Below are positions 1-8,171 of a DNA stretch of 19,430 nt, piece after piece. The DNA comes from JAWPNA01 sp045402695 (GTDB taxonomy: Bacteria > Acidobacteriota > Polarisedimenticolia > JACPZX01 > DASXTC01), in assembly GCA_045402695.1 (NCBI GenBank), contig JAWPNA010000425.1, forward strand, positions 1 through 19,430. Reading direction: 5' to 3'. Each line of letters opens with the position of its first letter. Position 1 is the first letter of the stretch. A program made the translations under genes and the position numbers. Under the pieces are notes generated by a model. The model was not told the DNA's origin. It was given only the letters and a program-made list of their open reading frames with translations, and did not search any database.

Positions 1-1
1 G

Positions 2-82
2 TTGCTCGACAGGCTGGGGCTGAAGCTGCCGGAACGACTGCGTCGACCGACGGCGATGACCCCGAATGTAGTGCCAACCTAA
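2..82 (+). CDS. Possible C-terminal fragment of a protein cut by the window edge
   Basis: A frame open from the left edge encodes about 26 residues and ends at TAA (80-82). It reads LLDRLGLKLPERLRRP then TAMTPNVVPT. This frame has the highest G/C at third codon positions of the three forward frames here, as expected for coding DNA in this genome. The piece is too short to assign to a family, and its start lies outside the window. It could also be non-coding. Confidence 0.3.
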   Translation: MLDRLGLKLPERLRRPTAMTPNVVPT

Positions 83-166
83 TGAGCTAAGTATGCGCCG
101 GGAAAAGAATCGACCCCTTCAACTGCGGAAGTTGGGCTAGCCGGAGCATTCCCCGGAGGCCCGGCG

Positions 167-1945
167 TCACGCCGCCCCGGCGACCCGAGGCGTGCCCAGC
201 GCCGTGACCAGCCTGGGCGACCACCATGCGAGCGCCGCGGTGGCGAGAATCGACACGACGGCCATCCACGCGGCGATCCTCCGCACAGGGGTCGCCTCGA
301 ACCGCAGTTCCACCGTGTGGCTCCCCGCGGGGACGGTGAAAGTCACGGCCCCGTAGCGGGGATCGGGGCGCAGCTCGAAGGGCGCCCCGTCGAGGGAGCC
401 AGCCCATCCGGGAAACCAGAAGGAGCGGAGCCGCACCGTGCCGCCGCCGGCGCTCTTGACTCTCAGGACACGATGGCTGCTCGCCCACGTCTCCATGACA
501 ACCTCACCCGCCCCTTCCGTGAACAAGGAGGGTGGCAGATCGAGGCGCGTCTGCCTGAAAGTTCTGTACATGCCGAACTGCACGGGTGTGAACGCCGGCT
601 CCACCCAGGATTTCACGATGTCACTCGCGAGGACCTGTTCATCGAACAGGAACGGCTTCAGATGGACAATCTGCCAGGCCAGCAGGAGGTTCACCACTGC
701 CGCCAGCGCCAGGATTGCCAGACCTGCAGACGCGCCGCTGGAGCGCCGAGAGCGCGGGCCGCCCGGCTTCGGCCAGCCGGCTCGCATTGCGAGACCGACC
801 AGCAGGGGCGAGGCAATCACCATCAGCGTCTGGAAGCGCCACGGGAACTGTATGGTCGGGAGCTCGGGCACGATGCGCCAGACAGGCGTGGAGATCTCCA
901 ACTGGAGCAGATACGCCGCGCCGCAACAGGCGGCCAGCGCGACCGCGTCGCGCCTGCGCCGGGAGCGATCCCTCGGCAGGAGCGCCAGCGCGAGCGCCGC
1001 CGCGGCCACCCCGAGGAAAAGCTGCGAGTGCGCCGACCTCAGGACGGGAGGCTTCACGGGGTCCTTGATCCCCAGGCCCGGCAGGACGTCGTCCCTGAAG
1101 ATGAAGTTGATGCGGAAGTCTCCGTTCGGCATCTCCCGGACCCACGAGATGTTGACGTACGCCTTCTCGATCAAGGCGGGCAGAAGGACCGGCGCCGAAA
1201 GGCCGGCGCCGCATGCGAGCGCGAGGACGGGCCGGACGAGAGCGCCCCAGCGCCCGCGCACCTCCCACAAAAGCCAGAGCCCGAGAAAAAGAGAGAAGGT
1301 GAAGGTGCTGACGATGTGCGTGAAGATCAGCCCCGCAAAGGAGAGCGCGAGCGCGAGGGAGGCGCCACGGCCCGTGGAGTCGAGGCTGCGCCGCGCGTTC
1401 ATGAGGATCAGCGGGAAAAAAATAAAGGAGGTCGTCTCCGAGATGGCAAACCGGTGATAGAAGTCGAGGATGTGGTACGGGAGCAGGAGGTACAGCGCCG
1501 CCGCGGCGGCCGCCGGCATCCCGGGGCCCACCCACTCGCGCGCGAGGCGATGAAAGCTCATGACGGTCAACGCCGCCACCATCGCGATGAAGAGCTTCAT
1601 GCCGCCGAGGACCGATCCCACCGCCCACGATGCGGCCGCCGCGCCATACCAAGGCAAGGGCGGAAAGAAGATGAACGTCGGGCTCCCCAGGCCCTGGTTC
1701 GTCCCTTCCGTCCACCTCGGGTAGAGGTCCCCATCGGAGAGGGCTTTCATGAACCCCTGCAGGTAGTGCATCGTGCCGTAGGAATCGCTCCCGACGGGAA
1801 GAGGGCCGTTCAGGAGAAGAGGGGCGCAGAAAACCAGCACGGACGCTGCGAGAATCGAGGCCGAGATCCAGGTCGATCCGGAGGCCTCCGCGGCGGGCCG
1901 TGGACGGTGAGCCGCGCCGCTCTTGGATGGACGCGCGCCTCTCAC
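167..1945 (-). CDS. Polytopic membrane protein, PTPS-related/YfhO-like (putative GT-C-type glycosyltransferase)
   Basis: The 592-aa product has about ten hydrophobic segments. TM1 (about 27-47) is followed by an extracytoplasmic loop with GSDSYG, where D54 sits where GT-C enzymes carry a catalytic acid. The conserved stretch PRWTEGTNQGLGSPTFIFF resembles the bacterial '6-pyruvoyl-tetrahydropterin synthase related' membrane family, an annotation name that does not imply pterin chemistry. After the last central helix comes a soluble C-terminal region with FPGW (W514), SLDG and an AGSHTVELRF strand, then a final helix. The GTG start at 1945 is supported by AAGGAGG six bases upstream. The gene is divergent from the 2238 gene. 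The substrate is unknown; lipid-linked sugar transfer or glycan handling in the inner membrane is inferred from family resemblance only. Confidence 0.72.
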   Translation of the reverse strand: MRGARPSKSGAAHRPRPAAEASGSTWISASILAASVLVFCAPLLLNGPLPVGSDSYGTMHYLQGFMKALSDGDLYPRWTEGTNQGLGSPTFIFFPPLPWYGAAAASWAVGSVLGGMKLFIAMVAALTVMSFHRLAREWVGPGMPAAAAAALYLLLPYHILDFYHRFAISETTSFIFFPLILMNARRSLDSTGRGASLALALSFAGLIFTHIVSTFTFSLFLGLWLLWEVRGRWGALVRPVLALACGAGLSAPVLLPALIEKAYVNISWVREMPNGDFRINFIFRDDVLPGLGIKDPVKPPVLRSAHSQLFLGVAAAALALALLPRDRSRRRRDAVALAACCGAAYLLQLEISTPVWRIVPELPTIQFPWRFQTLMVIASPLLVGLAMRAGWPKPGGPRSRRSSGASAGLAILALAAVVNLLLAWQIVHLKPFLFDEQVLASDIVKSWVEPAFTPVQFGMYRTFRQTRLDLPPSLFTEGAGEVVMETWASSHRVLRVKSAGGGTVRLRSFWFPGWAGSLDGAPFELRPDPRYGAVTFTVPAGSHTVELRFEATPVRRIAAWMAVVSILATAALAWWSPRLVTALGTPRVAGAA

Positions 1946-2237
1946 CCTTCCTCCTTCCGCGGCGGGTGGTGCGCCACCGCTCCGATTCGCTCGGGCCCCG
2001 AGGAAAACGGCTCGGGCCGACGGGGGTTCCTTCTGGATTCACATGCAGGACGGTGCCGCATGTCCCGCGCGGTCATCATACCAGCATCCCGCTCCGCACG
2101 ATCTCGCCTGGGTGGAGTGGACGCGAGACGAACCTATGCTAGTGTGGCGAGTGGGAAGTTCCGTGAGTTGTTCCTCACATCTTCCCGGTGGAGGCCACGC
2201 ATCGCCGGGCCGAAAGCGTACATGGGGTGATGTGCTG
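1946..2237. promoter_or_regulatory. Divergent intergenic region
   Basis: This 292-bp gap separates the heads of the 592-aa membrane protein gene (minus) and the 246-aa membrane protein gene (plus), so it must hold promoters for both. I see one extended -10-like site for the minus gene (2075-2083, listed separately). For the plus gene there is a -10-like TATGCT at 2135-2140 with no convincing -35 element. Reading frames cross this region, but none has a plausible start or family match. Confidence 0.5.
2075..2083 (-). promoter_or_regulatory. Extended -10-like promoter element for the 592-aa membrane protein gene
   Basis: On the minus strand this reads TGGTATGAT, an extended -10 (TGn) followed by TATGAT, which matches TATAAT at five of six positions. 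No good -35 hexamer lies 16-18 bases upstream, which extended -10 promoters tolerate. It would give a leader of roughly 120 nt before the GTG start at 1945. The assignment rests on sequence pattern only. Confidence 0.3.
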
Positions 2238-2978
2238 ATGACGATGCATGAGAGCGGCCCCGATCCCAAGGCGATGCTGGCCCTCCTGAAGCGCGGCATG
2301 CTGTGGCTTACCGCCGGAGGCGGGATCCTAGCGGGCACGTGGTGTCTGAGCACGGCCGCATGGCCGTATCTGCTGAGCGTCGCCCTGCTGGTAGCCGGGT
2401 TGTATGCCGCCGCGCTGGGCGCGGAGAAGATTCTCGCCGGATACCTCCGGGGCAGGCGACAGGGCGATTCACGAGAGAGAGCGAAGGTCCGCGCGGCGGC
2501 CGCCGTCGGTCTGGCCCTCGCAGCGGCGCTGGCCGCGGCCTGCGCCGGCGCATGGTCGTATCGCGCGCCCTACTGGAGCGCCGTGAAGGTGGTCAACGCC
2601 GGCCAGGCTGCCGCCGGCAGGCTCAAGGCGATCGCGCAGCGCCATGCCGCGAGGATGGAAGCCAAGGCCACGGGCCTCGAGGCGCTCGAGAGCTGGAGGG
2701 AGTCCGCCGAGCGCGCTCTGCCCCTGAGGCCCGACCTGGCCGCCGCCCTGGAAGGGGCGAGATACCTGAGCGTTCACGCATCGGGCTCCGTCAAGCAGAG
2801 GGCCGGAAGCGACGTGCGGTTCTTCGGGCTCTGCCTCGAGTGGATGGATCTGTACGCGCGCGTCGAGAGCGAGCTGCGCGGGCAGTCCATGGAGCAGCCG
2901 CCTGAAGACTGGACCGATTTCCAGAACGATATCGTGCGCCGGATCCAGGCGCCGGACGCCGCGAGCCAGGACACGTGA
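2238..2978 (+). CDS. Hypothetical membrane protein with C-terminal cytoplasmic or periplasmic domain
   Basis: The 246-aa product is not recognised as a known family. Hydrophobic segments lie at about residues 21-42, 43-61 and 85-108. The first two form a hairpin, followed by a basic loop (GRRQGDSRERAKVR). The remaining 140 residues are soluble, mostly helical and charged, with a possible coiled coil near 120-160. The ATG at 2238 is chosen because GGGGTGA lies seven bases upstream and the hydrophobic core follows directly; the frame stays open further upstream to 1923, but that part looks non-coding. Its TGA stop overlaps the GTG start of the YfhO-like gene, so the two are probably translationally coupled and may act together. 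The function is unknown. Confidence 0.65.
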   Translation: MTMHESGPDPKAMLALLKRGMLWLTAGGGILAGTWCLSTAAWPYLLSVALLVAGLYAAALGAEKILAGYLRGRRQGDSRERAKVRAAAAVGLALAAALAAACAGAWSYRAPYWSAVKVVNAGQAAAGRLKAIAQRHAARMEAKATGLEALESWRESAERALPLRPDLAAALEGARYLSVHASGSVKQRAGSDVRFFGLCLEWMDLYARVESELRGQSMEQPPEDWTDFQNDIVRRIQAPDAASQDT

Positions 2979-5407
2979 AATCGGCGCGATGGCTCCCGCC
3001 GGCTCTGCTGCTCGCCATCGCACCGCTGATTTTCTTTCACGAGGTCTGCCTCCAAGGACAGGTCTTCCTTCTGCGGGACCTCTTCAACTGGTTCTATCCC
3101 TGGCGGACCTTCGCGGCCCAATCGCTTGCGCGCGGAGAGTTCCCGCTGTGGAACCCCTATTCCTACGCCGGCACGCCGTTTTTGGCGAACATGCAATCCG
3201 GTCTCCTCTATCCGCCCAACGTCGTCTTCTGGCTCTTCGATTTCCCCATCGCCATGCGTCTGTTCGTGATCGTCCAGTTCGGGTTGACCGCCTGGTTCAT
3301 GTATCTGATGCTGCGCGCGCTGGCCTGCCGCGTGCCGTCGGCGCTCACGGGCGCCGTCGCCTATGCCTACGGTGGCTGGATGATCGTGCACATCGAGTTT
3401 CCCAACAAACTGGCGGCGGCGGGCTGGCTGCCTCTCATCATCCTGGGCCAGCTGCTCTGGTGGCGAGGCAGCCCGTGGAAGGGCCTGGCCACCGGGGCGC
3501 TCGCGACCGCGTGCTGCGTGACCGCCGGCTACCCGCAAACCACCTTCACGATGATGCTCGGGGCGGGCGTGTTCTGGGCCGCTTACCTCGGCCGCGAGGT
3601 GCGACGAGGGATTGGAGAGCGCAACTTCCGCTCCGCCTTGAGCGTCGCCATGTCGCTTCCCCTGATCGCCGCCCTGGGATCGCTCATCGCCGCGGCACAA
3701 GTCGTTCCATTCCTCGAAGCGCTCGGTCTCAGCACGAGGGGGGAAGCGGGCACCACCCGCAACCCCCTAACTCTCGCGCTCAGCCCAATCCACTTTCTGG
3801 ACCTCGTCTACCCGCGCGTCTTCGGCCTGCCCGGCTACTCGAGGTACTGGGGAGGAGACCTCTTGCAGTTCTGGCTTGGCCATTTCCACGTCGGCGTGAT
3901 CACCCTGGCGCTGGCGGATTTGGCCGCCGCCGGCCTGGTCGCGCGGCCGCGCGCGGCCGACGACGGTCCGTCGAATTCCATCGTCCGAGACCGGATGTTC
4001 GCCGTCTGGGCCGGCCTCGCTCTTCTACTGCTCGCCTCCACCTTCTGCATGGGAAACCGGACACCTTTGGCCCCCTTCTGCATGGCGTGGCTGCCCGGCT
4101 TCACGAAGTTCCGGTGGCTCTCCACCACCAGCATCCTGATCGCCTTCGCGCTGTGCTGGCTGGGGGCACTGGGGCTCGAGGCCGCTCTCGACTCGCTGGC
4201 GCGCAAGGAGGGTGGCAGGTGGGAAAGGATCATCACGGCCGTGGTCGTCATGATCGCTGTCGTTGGCTTGGCCTCCCTCGGCATCACGGCGGCCCTCGCC
4301 CCCTCTGCGTTTGAAGCGATCGTCAAGGCAGCCGTCTCCCGGGTGGCTCTGCCCGCGCAGCTTGCTCTGATCTCGAACAACCTGACTCCGGCCCGTGCCG
4401 ATGCGATCAGGTCCGCGCTGCTCGCGGTCATCTTGGCTTCGGCGTGGGTCGCCGCGCGATCCGGACGGATCAAGCGGCATCTGTTCGCATGGCTGGTCCC
4501 TTTGCTGGTGTTCGTCGAGCTGTGGGCGGCGGCGGTAGGCATCAACCACACGGCCTCTCCTCGCATCTACCGCGACGTTCCTCGTATCCTCGAGGTACTC
4601 AGAGGCCGCGCGGATCAACTCTCCCGCATCTACGTGCCCGACTCCACGATCCACGGTGACAGATTGATGTATGGCTCGGGCCGCGAGACTCTTTACCGAT
4701 GGGCGGCGGAGGCCATGATCGTCAACCTGAACCTCCCTCACGGCATCTTCAGCGCCAGTGGCGGCGATCCGATGTCCCCGGCGCGGGAGCTGACGTATCA
4801 CCGGATGATCGAGGACGAGACTGAGACCGAGAATGAACCGCGCAGACGGTTGCTGGCGCTCGAGAACGTCGCCACCGTCCTGTATGACAAGGAACCAAAC
4901 GGAGTGGAGGCCACCGACGTGCCCGACTTCCTTCCGCGAGCCTACGTGGCCCCGGGGGCCCGAAAGGTCACGCGATCCCGGGCGCATTCGGCGTTGCGCG
5001 ATCCGGACTGGGATCCCCTGCGCGAGGCGCTCGTCGAGGACGACTTCCCGGGAGCTCCGAGGCAGGCTTCCCCGGAGCCGCTGGAATGGAAGGTCCTCGA
5101 CATCGCCTACTCGAACAACAGCGTCTCATTGGACGTGGAGCTGTCACGCGGCGGCTACTTGATCCTGGCCGACACGATCTACCCAGGCTGGGAAGCGACG
5201 GTGGACTCGAAGTCGACTCCGATCTTCACGGCCAACTATCTCTTCCGCGGCATCGATCTGCCCCCGGGACGGCACAACGTGCGATTCGACTACCGTCCTT
5301 CCAGCTTCCGGTGGGGCGTGGCGGGCTCCATCGTGGGGCTGATGGCCACGGGGGCTGCCATCCTGATCTCGGCAAGACGCCGCGAGCGAGATCTGCTGAT
5401 ACAATAA
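2975..5407 (+). CDS. YfhO-family polytopic membrane protein
   Basis: The 810-aa product matches the layout of bacterial YfhO-like proteins. After TM1 comes a loop with LLRDLFNWFYPW (D35 is a candidate GT-C acid), then WNPYSYAGTPF and LLYPPN, then a dozen or so helices to about residue 530. A large extracytoplasmic region follows, ending in YPGW (W739), TVD and a PPGRHNVRF strand, then a last helix. In Bacillus and Listeria, YfhO is linked to glycosylation of lipoteichoic acid; here the acceptor is unknown. The start is GTG at 2975, overlapping the upstream TGA in the sequence GTGA, so translation likely depends on the upstream gene. An ATG at 2989 is in another frame. The stop codon directly abuts the stop of the convergent next gene. 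Confidence 0.82.
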   Translation: MKSARWLPPALLLAIAPLIFFHEVCLQGQVFLLRDLFNWFYPWRTFAAQSLARGEFPLWNPYSYAGTPFLANMQSGLLYPPNVVFWLFDFPIAMRLFVIVQFGLTAWFMYLMLRALACRVPSALTGAVAYAYGGWMIVHIEFPNKLAAAGWLPLIILGQLLWWRGSPWKGLATGALATACCVTAGYPQTTFTMMLGAGVFWAAYLGREVRRGIGERNFRSALSVAMSLPLIAALGSLIAAAQVVPFLEALGLSTRGEAGTTRNPLTLALSPIHFLDLVYPRVFGLPGYSRYWGGDLLQFWLGHFHVGVITLALADLAAAGLVARPRAADDGPSNSIVRDRMFAVWAGLALLLLASTFCMGNRTPLAPFCMAWLPGFTKFRWLSTTSILIAFALCWLGALGLEAALDSLARKEGGRWERIITAVVVMIAVVGLASLGITAALAPSAFEAIVKAAVSRVALPAQLALISNNLTPARADAIRSALLAVILASAWVAARSGRIKRHLFAWLVPLLVFVELWAAAVGINHTASPRIYRDVPRILEVLRGRADQLSRIYVPDSTIHGDRLMYGSGRETLYRWAAEAMIVNLNLPHGIFSASGGDPMSPARELTYHRMIEDETETENEPRRRLLALENVATVLYDKEPNGVEATDVPDFLPRAYVAPGARKVTRSRAHSALRDPDWDPLREALVEDDFPGAPRQASPEPLEWKVLDIAYSNNSVSLDVELSRGGYLILADTIYPGWEATVDSKSTPIFTANYLFRGIDLPPGRHNVRFDYRPSSFRWGVAGSIVGLMATGAAILISARRRERDLLIQ

Positions 5408-5719
5408 CTACCCGTCGTTGGGGCTCCAGTCGTCGCGAGGGCGGCGGCCCGTGAACAGACCCAGGATCGCCACGAAAAGGGCCGCGCCCATCACGGAGTA
5501 GACCGCGGGGAAGGTGGTCCCCCCGCCGAGATCGATCTCCAGCAACGGAGGCAGGCCAAGTTTCCGGGCAATCCAGCCTCCCAGAGCGGCACCGACGAAA
5601 CCGAGCCCGATGGAGCCGAGGCAGCCCAATGCGTGAGGACGGCCCCCGATGCGCGCCCCCACCGAGCCGCAGACAGCGGCGACGATTGCGACCAGCAGCC
5701 AGAAGAGGACCGATGCCAT
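5408..5719 (-). CDS. GlsB/YeaQ/YmgE-like small membrane protein (transglycosylase-associated family)
   Basis: This 103-aa very hydrophobic protein has three predicted helices (about 5-22, 30-50 and 72-92) rich in Gly and Ala, with the pattern GCLGSIGLGFVGAALGGWIARKLG typical of the family in its middle. Members are small inner-membrane proteins often linked to stress, with no proven enzymatic activity despite the 'transglycosylase-associated' name. It starts at ATG 5719 and ends at TAG, directly touching the TAA of the YfhO-like gene with no spacer, so there is no room for a separate terminator. The short gap to the TMTC-like gene makes the two divergent. The family call rests on composition and pattern and is moderately secure. 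Confidence 0.68.
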   Translation of the reverse strand: MASVLFWLLVAIVAAVCGSVGARIGGRPHALGCLGSIGLGFVGAALGGWIARKLGLPPLLEIDLGGGTTFPAVYSVMGAALFVAILGLFTGRRPRDDWSPNDG

Positions 5720-5795
5720 GCGGCCTGTGACTCGTGAACGCTCCGCGCGCGTGACTGTACGGGACAGGATCGTGTGGGACAGGCGGGCATTCTAG

Positions 5796-7715
5796 GTGCG
5801 GCAGGCCGCGGGGGTCAAGGCGGGTCGCGGATCATGCGCCGCCATGGCGGCGCTGCTGGCGGTGATCTGCTACCTCAACACGATCCCCAATCAGTTCGTG
5901 TTCGATGATCTCGATGACGTCTCACACAACCCGCTTGTCACGCAATCAGCCAGCGCGGCCGCCATTTTCAAATCCCACTACTGGCAGCATGTCACGCCGA
6001 CAGGCGATCTCTACCGGCCGCTGGTGGTGCTGAGCTACGCGCTCAACTACGCGGTGTCGGGCCCGTCGCCGGCCGGCTACCATCTGGCGAACCTCCTGCT
6101 GCACGCGGTCTGCGCGGGGCTCGTGGTGCTTCTCGGCGCGCGTCTGGGGCTGGGCAACGGCCCGTCCTTAGCTGCGGGCCTCCTGTTCGCGGCGCATCCG
6201 ATTCACACGGAGGCGGTGGCCTCGGTCGTGGGGCGAGCCGAGCTAATGGCAGCCGCCGCGGTGCTGGGCGCCTGGGTGATCCATCTGTCCTCGCCGCGCC
6301 CCGGCGCCGGCCGCGCGGCGGCAATCACGACGCTGTTCGCGGCCGGGCTCCTGTCCAAGGAAAACGCCGTCGTGCTTCCGGCGCTCATGCTGCTCACGGA
6401 TCTGAGGAGGGTGCGGCTGGGCGAGACATCTTTGCGCAATCTTGCCTGGCCCTACGCAGGCTGCGCCGCCGCCCTCTCGGCATGGCTCGCGCTCCGAGCC
6501 GTTGTTCTGACGCCCGTGGAGCCCGGCTCGATCTCCGACAGCCTCTTCGCGGGAGTGCCCGCTTTGTACCGGATCTGCACGGCTCTCGATGTCATGAGCC
6601 GGTACATCTGGCTCCTGGTTTATCCCGCGAAGCTGTCCGCCGATTACTCCTTCCAGCAGATCCCGCTGGTGACATCCTGGCTTCATGCTTCCACGCTCGG
6701 CGCCGCCTTGATCCTGACCGTGGCCGTGTGCGTGGGGTTGATGCGCCTAGCCGCGGGACGCACAGACGGGCTGCCCGCGCCCGCGTTCGTGGCGGCCGTG
6801 GCGCCCGTCTCCAACATTCTGATCCCGATCGGCACCATCATGGGGGAGCGCCTGCTCTACCTGCCCTCGGTCGCATTCTGTCTCGCCCTGCCCATCGTGT
6901 GGCGGTCGTTCGTTCCCGACTCGCTCCGGAGGCGGAGAGGCGTGGCTATGGCGCTGCTATGTTTCCTCACGATGGCCTATGCCGCCCGCACGATCGCGCG
7001 CAATGCCGACTGGAGAGATCAGCTCACCCTCTTCTCGGCCACCACGGCGTCGTCGCCGCGAAGCGCCAAGGCGCATTACAACCTCGCGGTGGCGCTGGGC
7101 GAGGCCGGACGGGACGAGGCGGCCTTGCGGGAGTATGAGGCGGCGATCGCGATCCTGCCCGAGGACGCGAAGTCGCATCACAACGCCGGCCTGATTCTGG
7201 CCCGCTTCGATCGGATCGACGAGGCGATCCGGCACTTCGAGGAGGCCGTCCACCTGGCCCCCGGCCTGCCCGATCTGCTGGGAAACCTCGGCGTGGCCTA
7301 CACCCGGTCCGGACGCGCACGGGAGGCGGAGGCTGCGTTTCGCTCGGCGCTCGAACGATTTCCCGCGAGCCACGAGGTGCTCTACAACCTGGGGACCCTT
7401 CTCACCACCGAGGGCCGATCCGGTGAAGCGATCGCACCGCTCGCGCGCGCCCGCGAGCTGAACCCCTCGGATCCGGACGGCCGGTATCAGCTCGGGCTGG
7501 CCTACCTGCAGTCGGGACGCGCGCGCGAGGCTCTCGATGAGCTGCGAGCAGCGCTCGCCCTTTCCCCCGGGCTTCACGAATCGGAGCTGCAGATCGCACG
7601 AGCTTTTCTGAGTCTGGGAGAGCGCGGCGAGGCGGCGCGCCATGCGTCCCGCGCGCGCGAACTCGGCCTGCCGCTGCCTCCCGAGCTGCGAGAGCTCCCC
7701 GGGGTCGTTCCCTGA
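5796..7715 (+). CDS. TMTC-like membrane protein with C-terminal TPR repeats (putative protein O-glycosyltransferase)
   Basis: The 639-aa product combines an N-terminal GT-C-like membrane domain (to about residue 400) with six TPR units (about 420-628). After TM1 comes NQFVFDDLDD, whose DD pair (D37, D38) occupies the position of the catalytic acids in GT-C mannosyltransferases. The motif HPIHTEAVASVVGRAEL is typical of bacterial and eukaryotic TMTC-type proteins. TPRs such as AKAHYNLAVALGEAGR repeat with a 34-residue period. Eukaryotic TMTCs O-mannosylate cadherins; the bacterial role is mostly unknown, so the activity is inferred. The GTG at 5796 has AGGCGGG about eight bases upstream, but the ATG at 5844 (codon 17) is an alternative. 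A strong stem-loop follows the stop. Its neighbours are also polytopic GT-C/YfhO-like proteins. Confidence 0.78.
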   Translation: MRQAAGVKAGRGSCAAMAALLAVICYLNTIPNQFVFDDLDDVSHNPLVTQSASAAAIFKSHYWQHVTPTGDLYRPLVVLSYALNYAVSGPSPAGYHLANLLLHAVCAGLVVLLGARLGLGNGPSLAAGLLFAAHPIHTEAVASVVGRAELMAAAAVLGAWVIHLSSPRPGAGRAAAITTLFAAGLLSKENAVVLPALMLLTDLRRVRLGETSLRNLAWPYAGCAAALSAWLALRAVVLTPVEPGSISDSLFAGVPALYRICTALDVMSRYIWLLVYPAKLSADYSFQQIPLVTSWLHASTLGAALILTVAVCVGLMRLAAGRTDGLPAPAFVAAVAPVSNILIPIGTIMGERLLYLPSVAFCLALPIVWRSFVPDSLRRRRGVAMALLCFLTMAYAARTIARNADWRDQLTLFSATTASSPRSAKAHYNLAVALGEAGRDEAALREYEAAIAILPEDAKSHHNAGLILARFDRIDEAIRHFEEAVHLAPGLPDLLGNLGVAYTRSGRAREAEAAFRSALERFPASHEVLYNLGTLLTTEGRSGEAIAPLARARELNPSDPDGRYQLGLAYLQSGRAREALDELRAALALSPGLHESELQIARAFLSLGERGEAARHASRARELGLPLPPELRELPGVVP

Positions 7716-7733
7716 CGTGTCCGGAAAAGAGGT

Positions 7734-7760
7734 GGGCCCGCTGGGGGGGGCGGGCCCTTT
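7734..7760 (+). terminator. Stem-loop terminator after the TMTC-like gene
   Basis: A perfect 8-bp stem, GGGCCCGC (7734-7741) and GCGGGCCC (7750-7757), encloses a T plus G-run loop and is followed by TTT. It begins 18 bases after the TGA stop. The U tract is short, so termination may be partial, but position and stem strength fit an intrinsic terminator. Confidence 0.65.
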
Positions 7761-7873
7761 GAGGAGTGGTGCTTGTTGAGGAGGGTGTGTGTTGGCCTCG
7801 GTCAGTTTGATGCGGACGGCGGGAAAAGGGTTACACCGGCTCGTCGAGAATCACGTCCCGCCGGGCGCCGTGC

Positions 7874-7879
7874 TAGACT
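7874..7879 (+). promoter_or_regulatory. -10-like element for the bolA-grx unit
   Basis: TAGACT, within TGCTAGACT, lies about 20 bases upstream of the ribosome binding site GGAGGAG (7901-7907). The spacing suits a transcript start near 7886 with a short leader. No clear -35 hexamer is visible 16-18 bases upstream, so this is a weak call. Confidence 0.25.
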
Positions 7880-7912
7880 CCGATACCGTTGTCCTCCGTG
7901 GGAGGAGTCACC

Positions 7913-8155
7913 ATGGTCGATCGGGAGGAAATCAGGAGCCGCGTTTCGCGCGCGCTGCCCGGCGCCGGGATCACGATTCGCGACATGGTGGGAGACGGCG
8001 ATCATCTCGAGATGGTCGTGGTTTCCCCTCTCTTCGAAGGAAAGTCGACGCTGGAGAGGCACCGCCTCGTGTACGCGCCGCTGAAGGATCTCTTGGGCGG
8101 GGCGCTGCACGCCCTGGCGCTCAAGACCCTGGCGCCCGGCGAACAGGACAGATGA
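7913..8155 (+). CDS. BolA family protein
   Basis: This 80-aa BolA-like protein has the usual features: a D-H-L segment after the first strand (the SHF position of His-type BolA proteins), an F-E-G-K-S loop, the RHRLVY motif, and a C-terminal HALALKTL helix. BolA proteins pair with CGFS monothiol glutaredoxins to bind a shared [2Fe-2S] cluster and act in iron sensing or cluster delivery in the cytoplasm. The start is ATG 7913, because GGAGGAG at 7901-7907 has ideal spacing; a TTG at 7889 lacks such a site and would add only eight residues. The glutaredoxin gene starts 16 bases after its stop, so the two partners are almost certainly co-transcribed. Confidence 0.85.
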   Translation: MVDREEIRSRVSRALPGAGITIRDMVGDGDHLEMVVVSPLFEGKSTLERHRLVYAPLKDLLGGALHALALKTLAPGEQDR

Positions 8156-8171
8156 CAAGGGAGGTCGAAAC

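Noticed and set aside
110..166. Possible terminator downstream of the 592-aa membrane protein gene
   Set aside because: The CAACT/AGTTG and CCGG pairings are short, and no U-rich run follows on the minus strand.
317..2230. Long plus-strand open frame (637 codons) opposite the 592-aa membrane protein
   Set aside because: It mirrors a clearly coding minus-strand gene in GC-rich DNA, has a low-complexity Arg/Glu/Gly-rich product with no domain, and lacks a good ribosome binding site.
2774..3700. Minus-strand open frame across the 246-aa and YfhO-like genes
   Set aside because: The product is Gln/Gly/Arg-rich without family resemblance and overlaps two convincing plus-strand genes.
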